Part shown: positions 55,044 to 63,530 of the stretch, piece after piece
How positions within the stretch are numbered: the first letter of the stretch is position 1
Layout: each line of letters opens with the position of its first letter
NCBI RefSeq assembly: GCF_900129965.1
Contig: NZ_FQXM01000017.1
Span: 1 to 64,000, forward strand
Length of the DNA: 64,000 nt
Direction of reading: 5' to 3'
Source: Clostridium grantii DSM 8605
GTDB taxonomy: Bacteria; Bacillota; Clostridia; Clostridiales; Clostridiaceae
Made by a program: the position numbers and the translations under genes
Notes under the pieces: generated by a model
Told to the model about the DNA's origin: nothing
Databases searched by the model: none
Seen by the model: the letters and a program-made list of their open reading frames with translations, nothing else

Positions 55044-55397
55044 ATGGCAGATTTTCTTGATAGAAATATACAGCGTATTGTGCAAGAGTCAGTTCCAGGC
55101 AAGCAGATTACCATAGCTCATGTTATTGCAGCACCTATGCCTGATATATACGAACGTCTTGGAATAGATGAAAAAGGAGCAATTGGTATTTTAACTCTTT
55201 CTCCATATGAAACAGCTATTATTGCAGCAGATATTGCCACAAAGGTTGCGGATGTTGAAATCGGATTTCTTGACCGTTTTACAGGATCAGTTGTAATAAA
55301 TGGTGATGTTCAAAGTGTTGAAACAGCACTTGAGGCAGTGAATAATACTTTAAAGGACATGCTTGGATTTACTCCTGCTACCATTACAAGAACATGA
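55044..55397 (+). CDS. permuted BMC-H shell protein, EutS/PduU-like
   Basis: 117 residues from the ATG 7 nt after GGAAGG (an upstream GTG is too close to it). The N-terminal segment (RIVQESVPGKQITIAHVIAAP) forms the extra beta strand of permuted BMC proteins; the BMC core follows (GAIGILTLSPYETAIIAADIA, GSVVINGDVQSVETALEAV). Such tiles cap the hexamer pore with a beta-barrel. Confidence 0.9.
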   Translation: MADFLDRNIQRIVQESVPGKQITIAHVIAAPMPDIYERLGIDEKGAIGILTLSPYETAIIAADIATKVADVEIGFLDRFTGSVVINGDVQSVETALEAVNNTLKDMLGFTPATITRT

Positions 55398-55840
55398 GAA
55401 AGAAACGTATAATGGTAATTGGCCCTTCAAGGTGTGGCAAAACTACATTAGTTAATGTATTAAACGATTATGATGGTCCATTAAAGCGAACGCAAGATTT
55501 GATTTATGGTAAGAATACCATTGATGTTCCAGGCTCTTATATAGAGAATGCATGGATGTATAAACATATAATTGCTGCAGCTCAGGATGCATCTTACGTG
55601 ATTATATTGATTGACCAATCTAAGTGCACTGAAATATATCCTCATGGATTTGCAAAGTCTTTTACAAGTAAGGTTATTGGAGTTATAACCAAAAGCGACT
55701 TGATGCCTGAAAATGAAGAAAAATGTTTGCGACAGCTAAAGAAAATAGGTGTAGTAGAGCCATATTTTCATATTAGTTTTCCAATGGGAACAGGAATTGA
55801 TGCTTTAAAGAAGTATTTATTTGAAAAAGGTGAGGAGTAA
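55394..55840 (+). CDS. EutP/PduV-family GTPase-like protein
   Basis: 148 residues with a P-loop GPSRCGKTT (residues 10-18), a DVPGSYIEN block in place of the classic G3, and TKSD (G4). It overlaps the previous gene by 4 bp (ATGA). EutP has been reported as an acetate kinase, and PduV associates with shells. Confidence 0.88.
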   Translation: MRKKRIMVIGPSRCGKTTLVNVLNDYDGPLKRTQDLIYGKNTIDVPGSYIENAWMYKHIIAAAQDASYVIILIDQSKCTEIYPHGFAKSFTSKVIGVITKSDLMPENEEKCLRQLKKIGVVEPYFHISFPMGTGIDALKKYLFEKGEE

Positions 55841-55846
55841 AGGTCA

Positions 55847-56593
55847 ATGATGAAATTTATTACTGAAGAGTATTTAAGAGATTTATATAGAAAAAAACCT
55901 TTTGATGCCTACAAGTTAGAACAGGGACAGCGCCTTACACCTGGAGCAGTTGAGTATTTATCTGATAAAGGAATAAGAATGAATGATAATATTCCAAAAG
56001 CAAAAGATAATATTCCAAAAGTAAAAGACAGCATTTCAGAACAAGATAATGATATTTTGAAATTAAGTAACAATGTTCCTGAATGTAATCAGGAAGAAAC
56101 GATTAAACCAGTGGTAGATATTAATTCAAATTTGAAGAAAAAACTTTGCTGTAAATTAAAATCTATAGGTGCAACATTTCTTATTACTAGTACCGAAATA
56201 TTAGAAGAAGATGTTAACTTGGCACAAAAAATTACTGACTTAGGTAGAAAAATAACAAATATCAGAAATGTTGTGGATGGTAAGGGTATTCTTGAAGCTA
56301 TTCATTGTAGAGAGTGCACTGGAATAAACTTATTAAATTTTAGAACAGAAATTGATGATTGTTTTGAAATAACAGAATTTCATATGCAGTTGAAAAAAAG
56401 CAGTACAATTTTAAAAATACACGCACTTCGTTGTGATTTACAAGAGTTACAGCTTGAAATAATTGAGACCTACAAAAATGATGATGACGATTTGAAAAAT
56501 AGAATTATGGGAAATATTAATTCAATAATTAATTCGCTGTCTCAGATGATTTGTTTATCAGTAGGAGGAGAAAAATGTCAGAGGGAAAAATAG
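55847..56593 (+). CDS. EutT-like cobalamin adenosyltransferase homologue
   Basis: 248 residues. The N-terminal segment FITEEYLRDLYRKKPF...LTPGAVEYLSDKGI is shared with EutT and, in form, with EutQ. A low-complexity linker (about 45-85) repeats DNIPKAK/DNIPKVK. The C-terminal helical domain has HCRECTGIN, CFEITEFHMQL and the closing SQMICLSVGG of the EutT family. Adenosylcobalamin is not needed by CutC, so its role here is unclear. It overlaps the next gene by 19 bp. Confidence 0.75.
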   Translation: MMKFITEEYLRDLYRKKPFDAYKLEQGQRLTPGAVEYLSDKGIRMNDNIPKAKDNIPKVKDSISEQDNDILKLSNNVPECNQEETIKPVVDINSNLKKKLCCKLKSIGATFLITSTEILEEDVNLAQKITDLGRKITNIRNVVDGKGILEAIHCRECTGINLLNFRTEIDDCFEITEFHMQLKKSSTILKIHALRCDLQELQLEIIETYKNDDDDLKNRIMGNINSIINSLSQMICLSVGGEKCQREK

Positions 56594-57420
56594 TTTTTGA
56601 ATATTGTGATAAACTAGTTCAAAAATTTGAAGAAGTTATAGAAAAACCAATTATTAATGGATCTTCTGTTTATTATACAGGGGTGGACTTAGGTACTGCA
56701 TGTGTAGTTGTAGCAGTTTTAGATGAAAACTATGAGCCAGTTGCTGGTGCATACAGATATGCAGATGTAGTTCGTGACGGTATGGTTGTTGACTATATTG
56801 GAGCAATAAGAATTGTTAGAGAAATGAAACAGGAACTAGAACAGAAACTTAACACTGAGTTAATTTATGCTGCTGCAGCTATTCCGCCAGGAACTGATGC
56901 TTTAGATTCTGGGGCAATTAAAAATGTAGTTCAAGCAGCTGGATTCGAATTAACATGTATTTTAGATGAACCTACTGCAGCAAATGCTGTGCTTAGAATG
57001 CAAAATGGAGCGGTTGTAGATATCGGTGGTGGAACAACTGGAATATCAGTATTAAAAGATGGAAAGGTTGTTTATGTTGTTGATGAAGCTACAGGTGGTA
57101 CTCATTTTTCATTAGTCATTTCAGGAGCATATGGAATGTCATTTAAAGAAGCAGATTTATTCAAAAGGGATAATAGAAACCATAAGGAAATTTTACCGGT
57201 ATTAAAGCCAGTAGTAGAAAAGGTTTCATCGATAATTAATAATAATATTAGAGATTACGATGTAAGGGAAATTTCTTTAGTCGGTGGTACGTGTTGTTTG
57301 ACAGGAATTGAAGAGATTATTCAAAAACAGACTGGAGTGTATACTCATAAACCGAAAAACCCTATGTTTGTTACACCACTTGGAATAGCATTGAGTTGTA
57401 CAAAAGATATTTTGGAGTAA
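56575..57420 (+). CDS. EutJ-like chaperone (Hsp70/actin fold)
   Basis: 281 residues from the ATG behind AGGAGGA. Hsp70-type phosphate loops YTGVDLGTACVV near residue 35 and GAVVDIGGGTTGIS near 145, and the adenosine motif LVGGTCCLTGIEE near 235. EutJ homologues occur in ethanolamine, propanediol and choline loci and are thought to help load or reactivate cargo enzymes. Confidence 0.88.
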   Translation: MSEGKIVFEYCDKLVQKFEEVIEKPIINGSSVYYTGVDLGTACVVVAVLDENYEPVAGAYRYADVVRDGMVVDYIGAIRIVREMKQELEQKLNTELIYAAAAIPPGTDALDSGAIKNVVQAAGFELTCILDEPTAANAVLRMQNGAVVDIGGGTTGISVLKDGKVVYVVDEATGGTHFSLVISGAYGMSFKEADLFKRDNRNHKEILPVLKPVVEKVSSIINNNIRDYDVREISLVGGTCCLTGIEEIIQKQTGVYTHKPKNPMFVTPLGIALSCTKDILE

Positions 57421-57438
57421 TGAGGGGAGTGTTTAAAA

Positions 57439-57741
57439 GTGGATTTTAGAATTATAAAATCACCTTCAGATAGCACTAAAGATATTCTTAGAAGACGAAT
57501 GAGTGGAAATTGTAAAACTGATTTAGACAGTGCTGATGCAATAGGACTTGTGCAGGGGAAACTTATAGATATGATTTATGCAAGTGATATTGCTGAGAAA
57601 GCTGTTGGAGTTACAGTTGAAGATATTAGAGGTACATGTCCTCAACACATGGTTTTACTTGGAATTTTTGGTGATACATCGTCAGTTGAATCCGCAATTA
57701 ATGAGATCAAGCTGAAAATGAAAGAGGGTAAAATGATATGA
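57439..57741 (+). CDS. divergent BMC-domain shell protein, probably permuted
   Basis: 100 residues from GTG behind GGGGAGTG. The N-terminal ~30 residues (IKSPSDSTKDILRRRM) precede a BMC core: AIGLVQGKLIDMIYASDIAEKA and MVLLGIFGDTSSVESAINEI. The core lines up better with the EutS/PduU-like protein at 55044 than with the plain BMC-H tiles. A Cys (GTCPQH) sits in the loop before the last strand. Confidence 0.75.
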   Translation: MDFRIIKSPSDSTKDILRRRMSGNCKTDLDSADAIGLVQGKLIDMIYASDIAEKAVGVTVEDIRGTCPQHMVLLGIFGDTSSVESAINEIKLKMKEGKMI

Positions 57742-58001
57742 TAGCAGCAAGACTTATTGATAGTATATGGGCTACAAGAAAGTCAGAATCCCTTAGCGGA
57801 CTTAAGTTTATGCTCGCAGAGGAAATTGGCGGAGTAAACGAAGGTCGCAGGTTTGTTGTTGTTGATATTATAAGTGCAGGTATTGGGGATAGAGTTATTG
57901 TTAGTACCGGATCATCTGCACGTAGAATGTTAGGAAACGACGATATTCCTGTAGATGCAGTTGTTATTGGAATAATTGATGATGATTGTAATTTCGATTA
58001 A
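57738..58001 (+). CDS. EutN/CcmL-type vertex protein, BMC-P
   Basis: 87 residues. The pentamer fold is recognised by MIAARLIDSIWATRKSESLSG and the glycine-rich DIISAGIGDRVIVSTGSSAR followed by VDAVVIGIID. It closes the shell vertices. Overlaps the preceding gene by 4 bp. Confidence 0.94.
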   Translation: MIAARLIDSIWATRKSESLSGLKFMLAEEIGGVNEGRRFVVVDIISAGIGDRVIVSTGSSARRMLGNDDIPVDAVVIGIIDDDCNFD

Positions 58002-58078
58002 AATAAATCCTTCTTAAAATAATCATAGAATTTTAGGATTTTTATAGATACCAATACTATTAGAAAGGATGTAAGACT

Positions 58079-58741
58079 ATGAAAAGATTAATTAGTGCAA
58101 AAGATGTTGAAGAAGTAATTTTGAGCACAAAGAAAAATTTTTATGTAGATGGTAGTGAAATAATTACACCATCAGCACGTGATCTTGCTAAAAAGAATGG
58201 AATAATTTTTACTACAGAAGCGCCTGTACCTGAAGTGCAACATGTAGAAGTTAAGAAAGCGCCAAGCATAGAAGGTATGGATAGTGAAATGATGCTTAAT
58301 TTCTTTAGAACAATGATGGATAAGGGTCTTTTACAAGAAATGCTTGAATGTTTAAAACCAAAGAATGTTTTATTTGAAGCTGATTGTGATTCTAATGGAC
58401 TTAAAGTTGTTAGAGGAAATACAGTAAAAATGGATGTATTTGATACTGGCAATCCAAATGCAAGGGTTTATTTTCAAGAATTAGTAAGTAAAGAAGAATC
58501 AAAAATGAGTGCTGGATTTTTAGTTATTGAGAATTCAAAATTTGATTGGGAGTTAACTTACGAAGAAATTGATTATGTTATTGAGGGAACTTTGACCCTT
58601 GAGATTAATGGAAAGACATATACAGCTTACCCAGGAGATGTTGTATTCGTACCATCAGGTTCTAAAGTAGTTTGGGGTTCACCAGACAAAGCAAGGGTAT
58701 TCTTTACAACATATCCAGCAAACTGGGCGGATCTTTTATAG
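58079..58741 (+). CDS. EutQ-like cupin protein
   Basis: 220 residues. N-terminal ISAKDVEEVIL...ITPSARDLAKKNGI segment, a linker, then a cupin barrel (about 115-220: DYVIEGTLTLEINGKTY, GDVVFVPSGSKVVWGSP). EutQ of Salmonella has acetate kinase activity and helps build the compartment. It starts 77 bp after the vertex gene. Confidence 0.9.
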   Translation: MKRLISAKDVEEVILSTKKNFYVDGSEIITPSARDLAKKNGIIFTTEAPVPEVQHVEVKKAPSIEGMDSEMMLNFFRTMMDKGLLQEMLECLKPKNVLFEADCDSNGLKVVRGNTVKMDVFDTGNPNARVYFQELVSKEESKMSAGFLVIENSKFDWELTYEEIDYVIEGTLTLEINGKTYTAYPGDVVFVPSGSKVVWGSPDKARVFFTTYPANWADLL

Positions 58742-58761
58742 AATACTAGGAGGACGAACCT

Positions 58762-59463
58762 ATGCAATCAATTGGTTTAATAGAAACAAAAGGATTACTT
58801 GCGGCTATTGAAGCTGCTGATGCAATGGTGAAATCTGCAGATGTAAATATTGTTGAAAAAACTTATGTAGGTGGAGGCCTTGTTACAATAATAGTTACAG
58901 GGGATGTAGGTGCAGTAAAAGCAGCTATAGAAGCTGGTGTGGCGGCCGTAAAAAAACTTGATCAAGAGTCTTTAGTTTCAGAACATATAATTCCACGTCC
59001 TCATGAGGAATTAAAAAGTATTATTGGATATGATACTTTAGTAGAAGGTTTAGAAGTTCCATTATCTGATAAAGATAAAAAGGATGTATATGATGCAGAA
59101 GAAAATAAAAATGTAGAAGATATTAAAGAAGCTAAAGAGATTGAAGAAACTAAAGAAACTAAAGAAATTGAAGAAATTGAAGAAACAGAAGATAAGTGTA
59201 AAGAAGATCAAGATGATTTTGATACTGATTTAGAAAAATTGTATAAAGTAAGTTTAGAGAATCTTCATAAGAGTGATGTGGATAATTTAGTAAGTAAAGA
59301 TGGTATAGAAAAAACTATTTTAATATTATCTAAAATGAAGGTTGTAAAGTTAAGAAATCTAGCCCGTGAATATAAAGATTTTGTAATTACAGGCAGAACA
59401 ATTTCTAAAGCAGGTAAGAATTTATTGATCACAAAATTCAAATTACATTATGAGAAAAAATAG
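58762..59463 (+). CDS. BMC-H shell protein with long charged linker and SAP/Rho-N-like tail
   Basis: 233 residues. Residues 1-90 are a normal BMC-H domain (SIGLIETKGLLAAIEAADAM, IVTGDVGAVKAAIEAGVAAV). An acidic Glu/Lys/Thr repeat linker follows (about 110-150), then a ~60-residue basic helical domain: KMKVVKLRNLAREYKDF, ISKAGKNLLITKFKLHYEKK. Its pattern resembles SAP or Rho N-terminal helix-extended-helix motifs that bind nucleic acids. EutK also carries a C-terminal DNA-binding-like domain, but of a different fold. The assignment is by eye. Confidence 0.8.
   Translation: MQSIGLIETKGLLAAIEAADAMVKSADVNIVEKTYVGGGLVTIIVTGDVGAVKAAIEAGVAAVKKLDQESLVSEHIIPRPHEELKSIIGYDTLVEGLEVPLSDKDKKDVYDAEENKNVEDIKEAKEIEETKETKEIEEIEETEDKCKEDQDDFDTDLEKLYKVSLENLHKSDVDNLVSKDGIEKTILILSKMKVVKLRNLAREYKDFVITGRTISKAGKNLLITKFKLHYEKK
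59098..59196 (+). repeat. A-rich imperfect repeat encoding the E/K/T linker
   Basis: Imperfect 9-12-bp units of GAAGAAACTAAA/GAAGAAATT type encode EETKETKEIEEIEE in the extended shell protein. Likely length-variable between strains. Confidence 0.7.
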
Positions 59464-59496
59464 TAATAAGAAGTGATGCGAGAGGATGTGTGAAAA

Positions 59497-61095
59497 ATGG
59501 AAAATTTCGATAAGGATTTACGTTCAATTCAAGAAGCTAGAGACCTTGCTAGACGTGGAAAAGCAGCAGCTAATATAATTGCTGATTTCACTGAAGAGCA
59601 AATTGATAAAATCATTTGTAATATGGTTAGAGTAGCAGAAGAAAATGCGGTTTGTTTAGCGCAAATGGCAGTTGAAGAAACAGGTTTCGGTAAAGTTGAA
59701 GATAAAACTTACAAAAACCATTTAGCAGCTACTATACTGTATGATTCAATTAAAGATATGAAAACTATAGGCATAATTAACGAAGATGAGAAAAATAAAG
59801 TTATAGAGATTGCTGAGCCAGTTGGTTTAGTTATGGGTATAATTCCTTCTACAAACCCAACTTCTACTGCAATATTTAAATCAATTATTTCAATTAAATC
59901 ACGTAATGGCATAGTACTTTCACCTCATCCAGCTGCTGCAAAATGTACAATTAAAGTAGCAGAATTGATGTTAAATGCAGCTGTTGAAGCTGGTGCACCA
60001 GAAAATATTATAGGATGCATAACTACTCCAACAATTAAAGCTACAAATGAATTAATGACATGTAAAGAAGTAGATATAATAATAGCTACAGGTGGACCAG
60101 GAATGGTTAAAGCAGCTTACAGCTCAGGAAAACCAGCTCTTGGTGTTGGTGCAGGAAATTCTCCAGCATACATAGAAAGAACTGCTAATGTACAACAAGC
60201 TGTTAGAAACATTATAGCAAGTAAGACTTTTGATAATGGAACAATTTGTGCTTCAGAGCAATCCATAATTTGTGAAGAATGCAATCATGATGTAGTTGTA
60301 GAAGAGTTTAAAAAGCAAGGCGGATATTTCATGACTGAAGAAGAAACTTATAAAGTTTGTAAGTTATTATTCAAAAATGGACATGTTATGAATGCTAAGT
60401 TTGTTGGAAGAAGTGCACAAGTTATTGCAAGTTCAGCTGGATTTACAATTCCAGAAGGAACAAAAGTACTTATAGGAAAGCAAGATGGAGTAGGCGAAGG
60501 CAATCCATTGTCATTTGAAAAACTTACTACAGTTCTTGGATTCTATACAGTGAAAGATTGGCATGAAGCATGTGAATTAAGTATTCAATTACTTCAAAAT
60601 GGAATAGGTCATACAATGAGTATCCATACTGAAGATAGAGATATAGTTATGAAATTTGCTAGAAAACCGGCAGCACGTATTCTTGTTAATACTGGTGGAG
60701 CACAAGGTGGAACAGGTGCAAGCACAGGCCTTAATCCTTCATTTACATTAGGATGTGGTACATGGGGTGGAAGTTCAGTATCTGAAAATGTTACTCCAAA
60801 ACACCTTATAAATATTAAGAGGGTTGCTTATGGTTTAAAAGATTGTGCAACATTAGCATCTAATGACGCAACTTTTAATCGTATAAAAACTGCTGAAAAT
60901 TGTCATGGGGTTCAAAATCAATTTATGAATATGAGTCCAGCTCAAATTGCAGCAGCAGCGAAAATTTTAAATAAAACTAGTGATAGTGTTGAAACTACTA
61001 ATAATTGTGTTGAATCAAATGATGAAAGTGCAAAAAAAGAAGAACTTTTAGATTTAGTTAATCAAATACTTGCTGCTATGAAGGTGGCAAACTAA
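59497..61095 (+). CDS. acylating acetaldehyde dehydrogenase (EutE/PduP/CutF type)
   Basis: 532 residues. Catalytic Cys251 in FDNGTICASEQS, NAD/CoA-binding PSTNPTSTAIFKSIISIKSRNGIV region and GVGAGNSPAYIERTAN are intact. It should convert acetaldehyde + CoA + NAD+ to acetyl-CoA. A ~70-residue C-terminal extension ends in an amphipathic helix (EELLDLVNQILAAMKVAN) after a Ser/Asn/Glu-rich linker, the form of an encapsulation peptide. Its stop overlaps the pduL start by one base (TAATG). Confidence 0.93.
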   Translation: MENFDKDLRSIQEARDLARRGKAAANIIADFTEEQIDKIICNMVRVAEENAVCLAQMAVEETGFGKVEDKTYKNHLAATILYDSIKDMKTIGIINEDEKNKVIEIAEPVGLVMGIIPSTNPTSTAIFKSIISIKSRNGIVLSPHPAAAKCTIKVAELMLNAAVEAGAPENIIGCITTPTIKATNELMTCKEVDIIIATGGPGMVKAAYSSGKPALGVGAGNSPAYIERTANVQQAVRNIIASKTFDNGTICASEQSIICEECNHDVVVEEFKKQGGYFMTEEETYKVCKLLFKNGHVMNAKFVGRSAQVIASSAGFTIPEGTKVLIGKQDGVGEGNPLSFEKLTTVLGFYTVKDWHEACELSIQLLQNGIGHTMSIHTEDRDIVMKFARKPAARILVNTGGAQGGTGASTGLNPSFTLGCGTWGGSSVSENVTPKHLINIKRVAYGLKDCATLASNDATFNRIKTAENCHGVQNQFMNMSPAQIAAAAKILNKTSDSVETTNNCVESNDESAKKEELLDLVNQILAAMKVAN

Positions 61096-61730
61096 TGGAT
61101 AATTGTGAAGCAGTATTAAAGCTTTTATTAGAAGCTGTAAAAAGCAAAGAAGATAGTACTGTACTTCAGATTCCAGTAGGTGTTTCTAATAGACATATAC
61201 ATCTTTCGCAAAAAGATTTAGAAAGTCTTTTTGGTAAAGAGTATAAACTTACTAAACTTAAAGATTTGTCTCAACCAGGACAATACGCATGCAAGGAAAT
61301 TATAACAATTTGCGGCCCAAAAGGTGCCATTGAAAAAGTTAGAATCCTTGGGCCAGTAAGAAGTAAGACTCAAGTTGAGGTGTTAATTGGAGATTGTATT
61401 AAACTTGGAACAGTACCACATGTAAGATTATCTGGAGATTTAAACAGAACATCTGAAGTTACATTAGTGGGACCAAAAGGGTCTGTTCAAATTGAAGAAG
61501 GCTTAGTAGTTGCACAAAGACATATTCACATGACACTTGATGATGCTAAAAATTTAGGAGTCTGTGATGGAGATAATGTATCTATAAAGTTTGATAATTT
61601 AAGAGGCGGAACATATAGCAATGTAGTTATCAGAGCTAATGATGATTCAAAACTTGAATGTCATCTTGATATTGAAGAGTCTAATGCAATGGGCATTAAC
61701 TCAAAATCAAAAATAGTAATAGTAAAATAA
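61095..61730 (+). CDS. pduL: PduL-type phosphotransacylase
   Basis: 211 residues. Duplicated beta-barrel halves with zinc-binding SNRHIHLS and AQRHIHMT, plus GPVRSKTQVEVLIGDC. It converts acetyl-CoA to acetyl-phosphate and recycles CoA inside the compartment. A short N-terminal amphipathic helix (EAVLKLLLEAVKS) is a probable encapsulation peptide. Confidence 0.95.
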   Translation: MDNCEAVLKLLLEAVKSKEDSTVLQIPVGVSNRHIHLSQKDLESLFGKEYKLTKLKDLSQPGQYACKEIITICGPKGAIEKVRILGPVRSKTQVEVLIGDCIKLGTVPHVRLSGDLNRTSEVTLVGPKGSVQIEEGLVVAQRHIHMTLDDAKNLGVCDGDNVSIKFDNLRGGTYSNVVIRANDDSKLECHLDIEESNAMGINSKSKIVIVK

Positions 61731-61804
61731 AAAATCAATAAAAAACAGTTGTTTATAATTAAAAATTATAATATAAAAAAAATATATCTTAGGAGGATTT
61801 TAAA

Positions 61805-62095
61805 ATGAAATATGATGCATTAGGAATGATAGAAACTAAAGGTTTAGTAGGAGCAGTAGAAGCAGCAGACGCTATGGTTAAGGCAGCAAATGTATATTTA
61901 ATAGGTAAAGAATATGTTGGAGGCGGACTTGTAACTGTTATGGTTAGAGGAGATGTTGGAGCTGTTAAAGCTGCTACAGATGCTGGTGCTGCTGCAGCAC
62001 AACGTGTTGGAGAATTAGTATCAGTTCACGTTATTCCACGTCCACACTCTGAGGTTGAAGTAATTCTTCCAACATCTAAAGAAGTTGCAAAATAA
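61805..62095 (+). CDS. microcompartment shell protein, BMC-H
   Basis: 96 residues behind AGGAGG: ALGMIETKGLVGAVEAADAM and MVRGDVGAVKAATDAGAAAA are the classic PduA/EutM features. It is the most canonical hexamer tile of the locus and likely the major facet protein. Confidence 0.95.
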   Translation: MKYDALGMIETKGLVGAVEAADAMVKAANVYLIGKEYVGGGLVTVMVRGDVGAVKAATDAGAAAAQRVGELVSVHVIPRPHSEVEVILPTSKEVAK

Positions 62096-62123
62096 TATTT
62101 TAATTAAAATGTAAAATATAAAA

Positions 62124-62157
62124 ACGCCGCTAAAGTTGAATTAGCGGCATTTTTTTA
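62124..62157 (+). terminator. intra-operon terminator
   Basis: GCCGCTAA (62126-62133) pairs with TTAGCGGC (62141-62148), followed by ATTTTTTT. It lies inside the microcompartment gene run, before the PduS-like gene; no new promoter is obvious, so it probably reduces rather than stops downstream expression. Confidence 0.85.
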
Positions 62158-62188
62158 AGAGATTTTTATTTTTACCAGGAGGGATCTT

Positions 62189-63529
62189 ATGGAGTTATTA
62201 CAGAAAATAATTGATGCAGGTGTTGTTGGAGCAGGAGGAGCTGGATTTCCTACTCATGTGAAGTTAAATTGTAAAGTTGAGTTCTTAATTGTTAATGGTT
62301 CTGAATGTGAACCACTTTTAAAAACAGACCAACTTCTTATGAAAACGAAACCAGAAGAAATGATAAAAGCACTTGAAGAAATGGCAAAAATAGTTGAGGC
62401 AAAGAGAGTTATTATTGCTTTGAAAAATAAATATAAAGAACAAATAGAAAGTTTAGAAAATGCTATTAAAAGTTTAGATTCAAAAGTGGAAATATTTTTA
62501 ATGGATAATTTTTATCCAGCTGGGGATGAACAAACTCTTGTATATGAAGTAACAGGTAGGTCTATACCGGCTGGAGGGATTCCTTTAAAAGTTGGTACAG
62601 TAGTATCAAATGTTGCTACGGTAGTAAATATTTATGAAGCTATTAAAGGTAATCCGGTTATAGAACAACACGTAGCAGTACAAGGAGATGTTAAAAATCC
62701 TATTATTCTAAAAATACCAATTGGAACTTCGGTTATTAGATGTATTGAAGAAGCAGGTGGAGCAATTCTCGATGATTATAGTGTTATTTTAGGTGGACCT
62801 ATGATGGGAAGAAATGTAGATAAAGAGGATTTGTATAAAGAAGTAATAACTAAAACAAGTACTTCTATTATAGTTGTTCCAAAGGATCACCACGTTATTA
62901 ATAAAAATAGGATTTCTATTGAACATATGATAAATAAGGCAAAATCAGCTTGTATTCAGTGTTCTTATTGTACAGAAATGTGTCCTAGGTATTTAATAGG
63001 ACATCCAATACAACCACATAAAATAATGAGAACTGTAGCATTGTCAGAAAACAGTGAGTGTATTAAAGAGGCATTGATATGTTGCGAATGTGGAGTGTGT
63101 GAGTTATATGCTTGTCCAATGCAATTATCACCAAGAAAAATGAATATATATTTAAAAAATAAATTAAGAGAACAAGGGGTTAACTACCAGAATCATCAAA
63201 GTGAGATTAATGCACATGAACAACGTGAAAATAGAAAAGTACCTGCTAAAAGGTTGATTTCTAGATTGAATTTAAATAAATATGAATATCAAAAAGTAGA
63301 AGAATTAAAAGAAATAGAAATTTCAATGGTAAGTATACCACTTAAACAGCATATTGGTGCGCCTTCTGAGGCTATAGTCAACGTTGGTGATTTAGTTGTA
63401 AAAGGACAGTTGATTGGGAAAATGGAAGAAGGGTCATTAGGTGCTAATATTCACGCTAGTATAAATGGTCAAGTTACAGAAGTGAGCAATAAAATAGTTA
63501 TTAATAGCAAGTACGGAGAGGAGAAATAG
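62189..63529 (+). CDS. PduS/RnfC-like iron-sulfur flavoprotein
   Basis: 446 residues behind AGGAGG. N-terminal RnfC-type NADH/FMN domain (GAGGAGFPTHVKLN, NGSECEPLL, ALKNKY), a SLBB-like middle, two 4Fe-4S motifs (CIQCSYCTEMCP and CCECGVCELYACP, about 255-310) and a C-terminal barrel. PduS reduces cobalamin in B12-dependent compartments; here it probably moves electrons for NAD recycling, possibly together with the BMC-T protein encoded next. Confidence 0.88.
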   Translation: MELLQKIIDAGVVGAGGAGFPTHVKLNCKVEFLIVNGSECEPLLKTDQLLMKTKPEEMIKALEEMAKIVEAKRVIIALKNKYKEQIESLENAIKSLDSKVEIFLMDNFYPAGDEQTLVYEVTGRSIPAGGIPLKVGTVVSNVATVVNIYEAIKGNPVIEQHVAVQGDVKNPIILKIPIGTSVIRCIEEAGGAILDDYSVILGGPMMGRNVDKEDLYKEVITKTSTSIIVVPKDHHVINKNRISIEHMINKAKSACIQCSYCTEMCPRYLIGHPIQPHKIMRTVALSENSECIKEALICCECGVCELYACPMQLSPRKMNIYLKNKLREQGVNYQNHQSEINAHEQRENRKVPAKRLISRLNLNKYEYQKVEELKEIEISMVSIPLKQHIGAPSEAIVNVGDLVVKGQLIGKMEEGSLGANIHASINGQVTEVSNKIVINSKYGEEK

Positions 63530-63530
63530 T

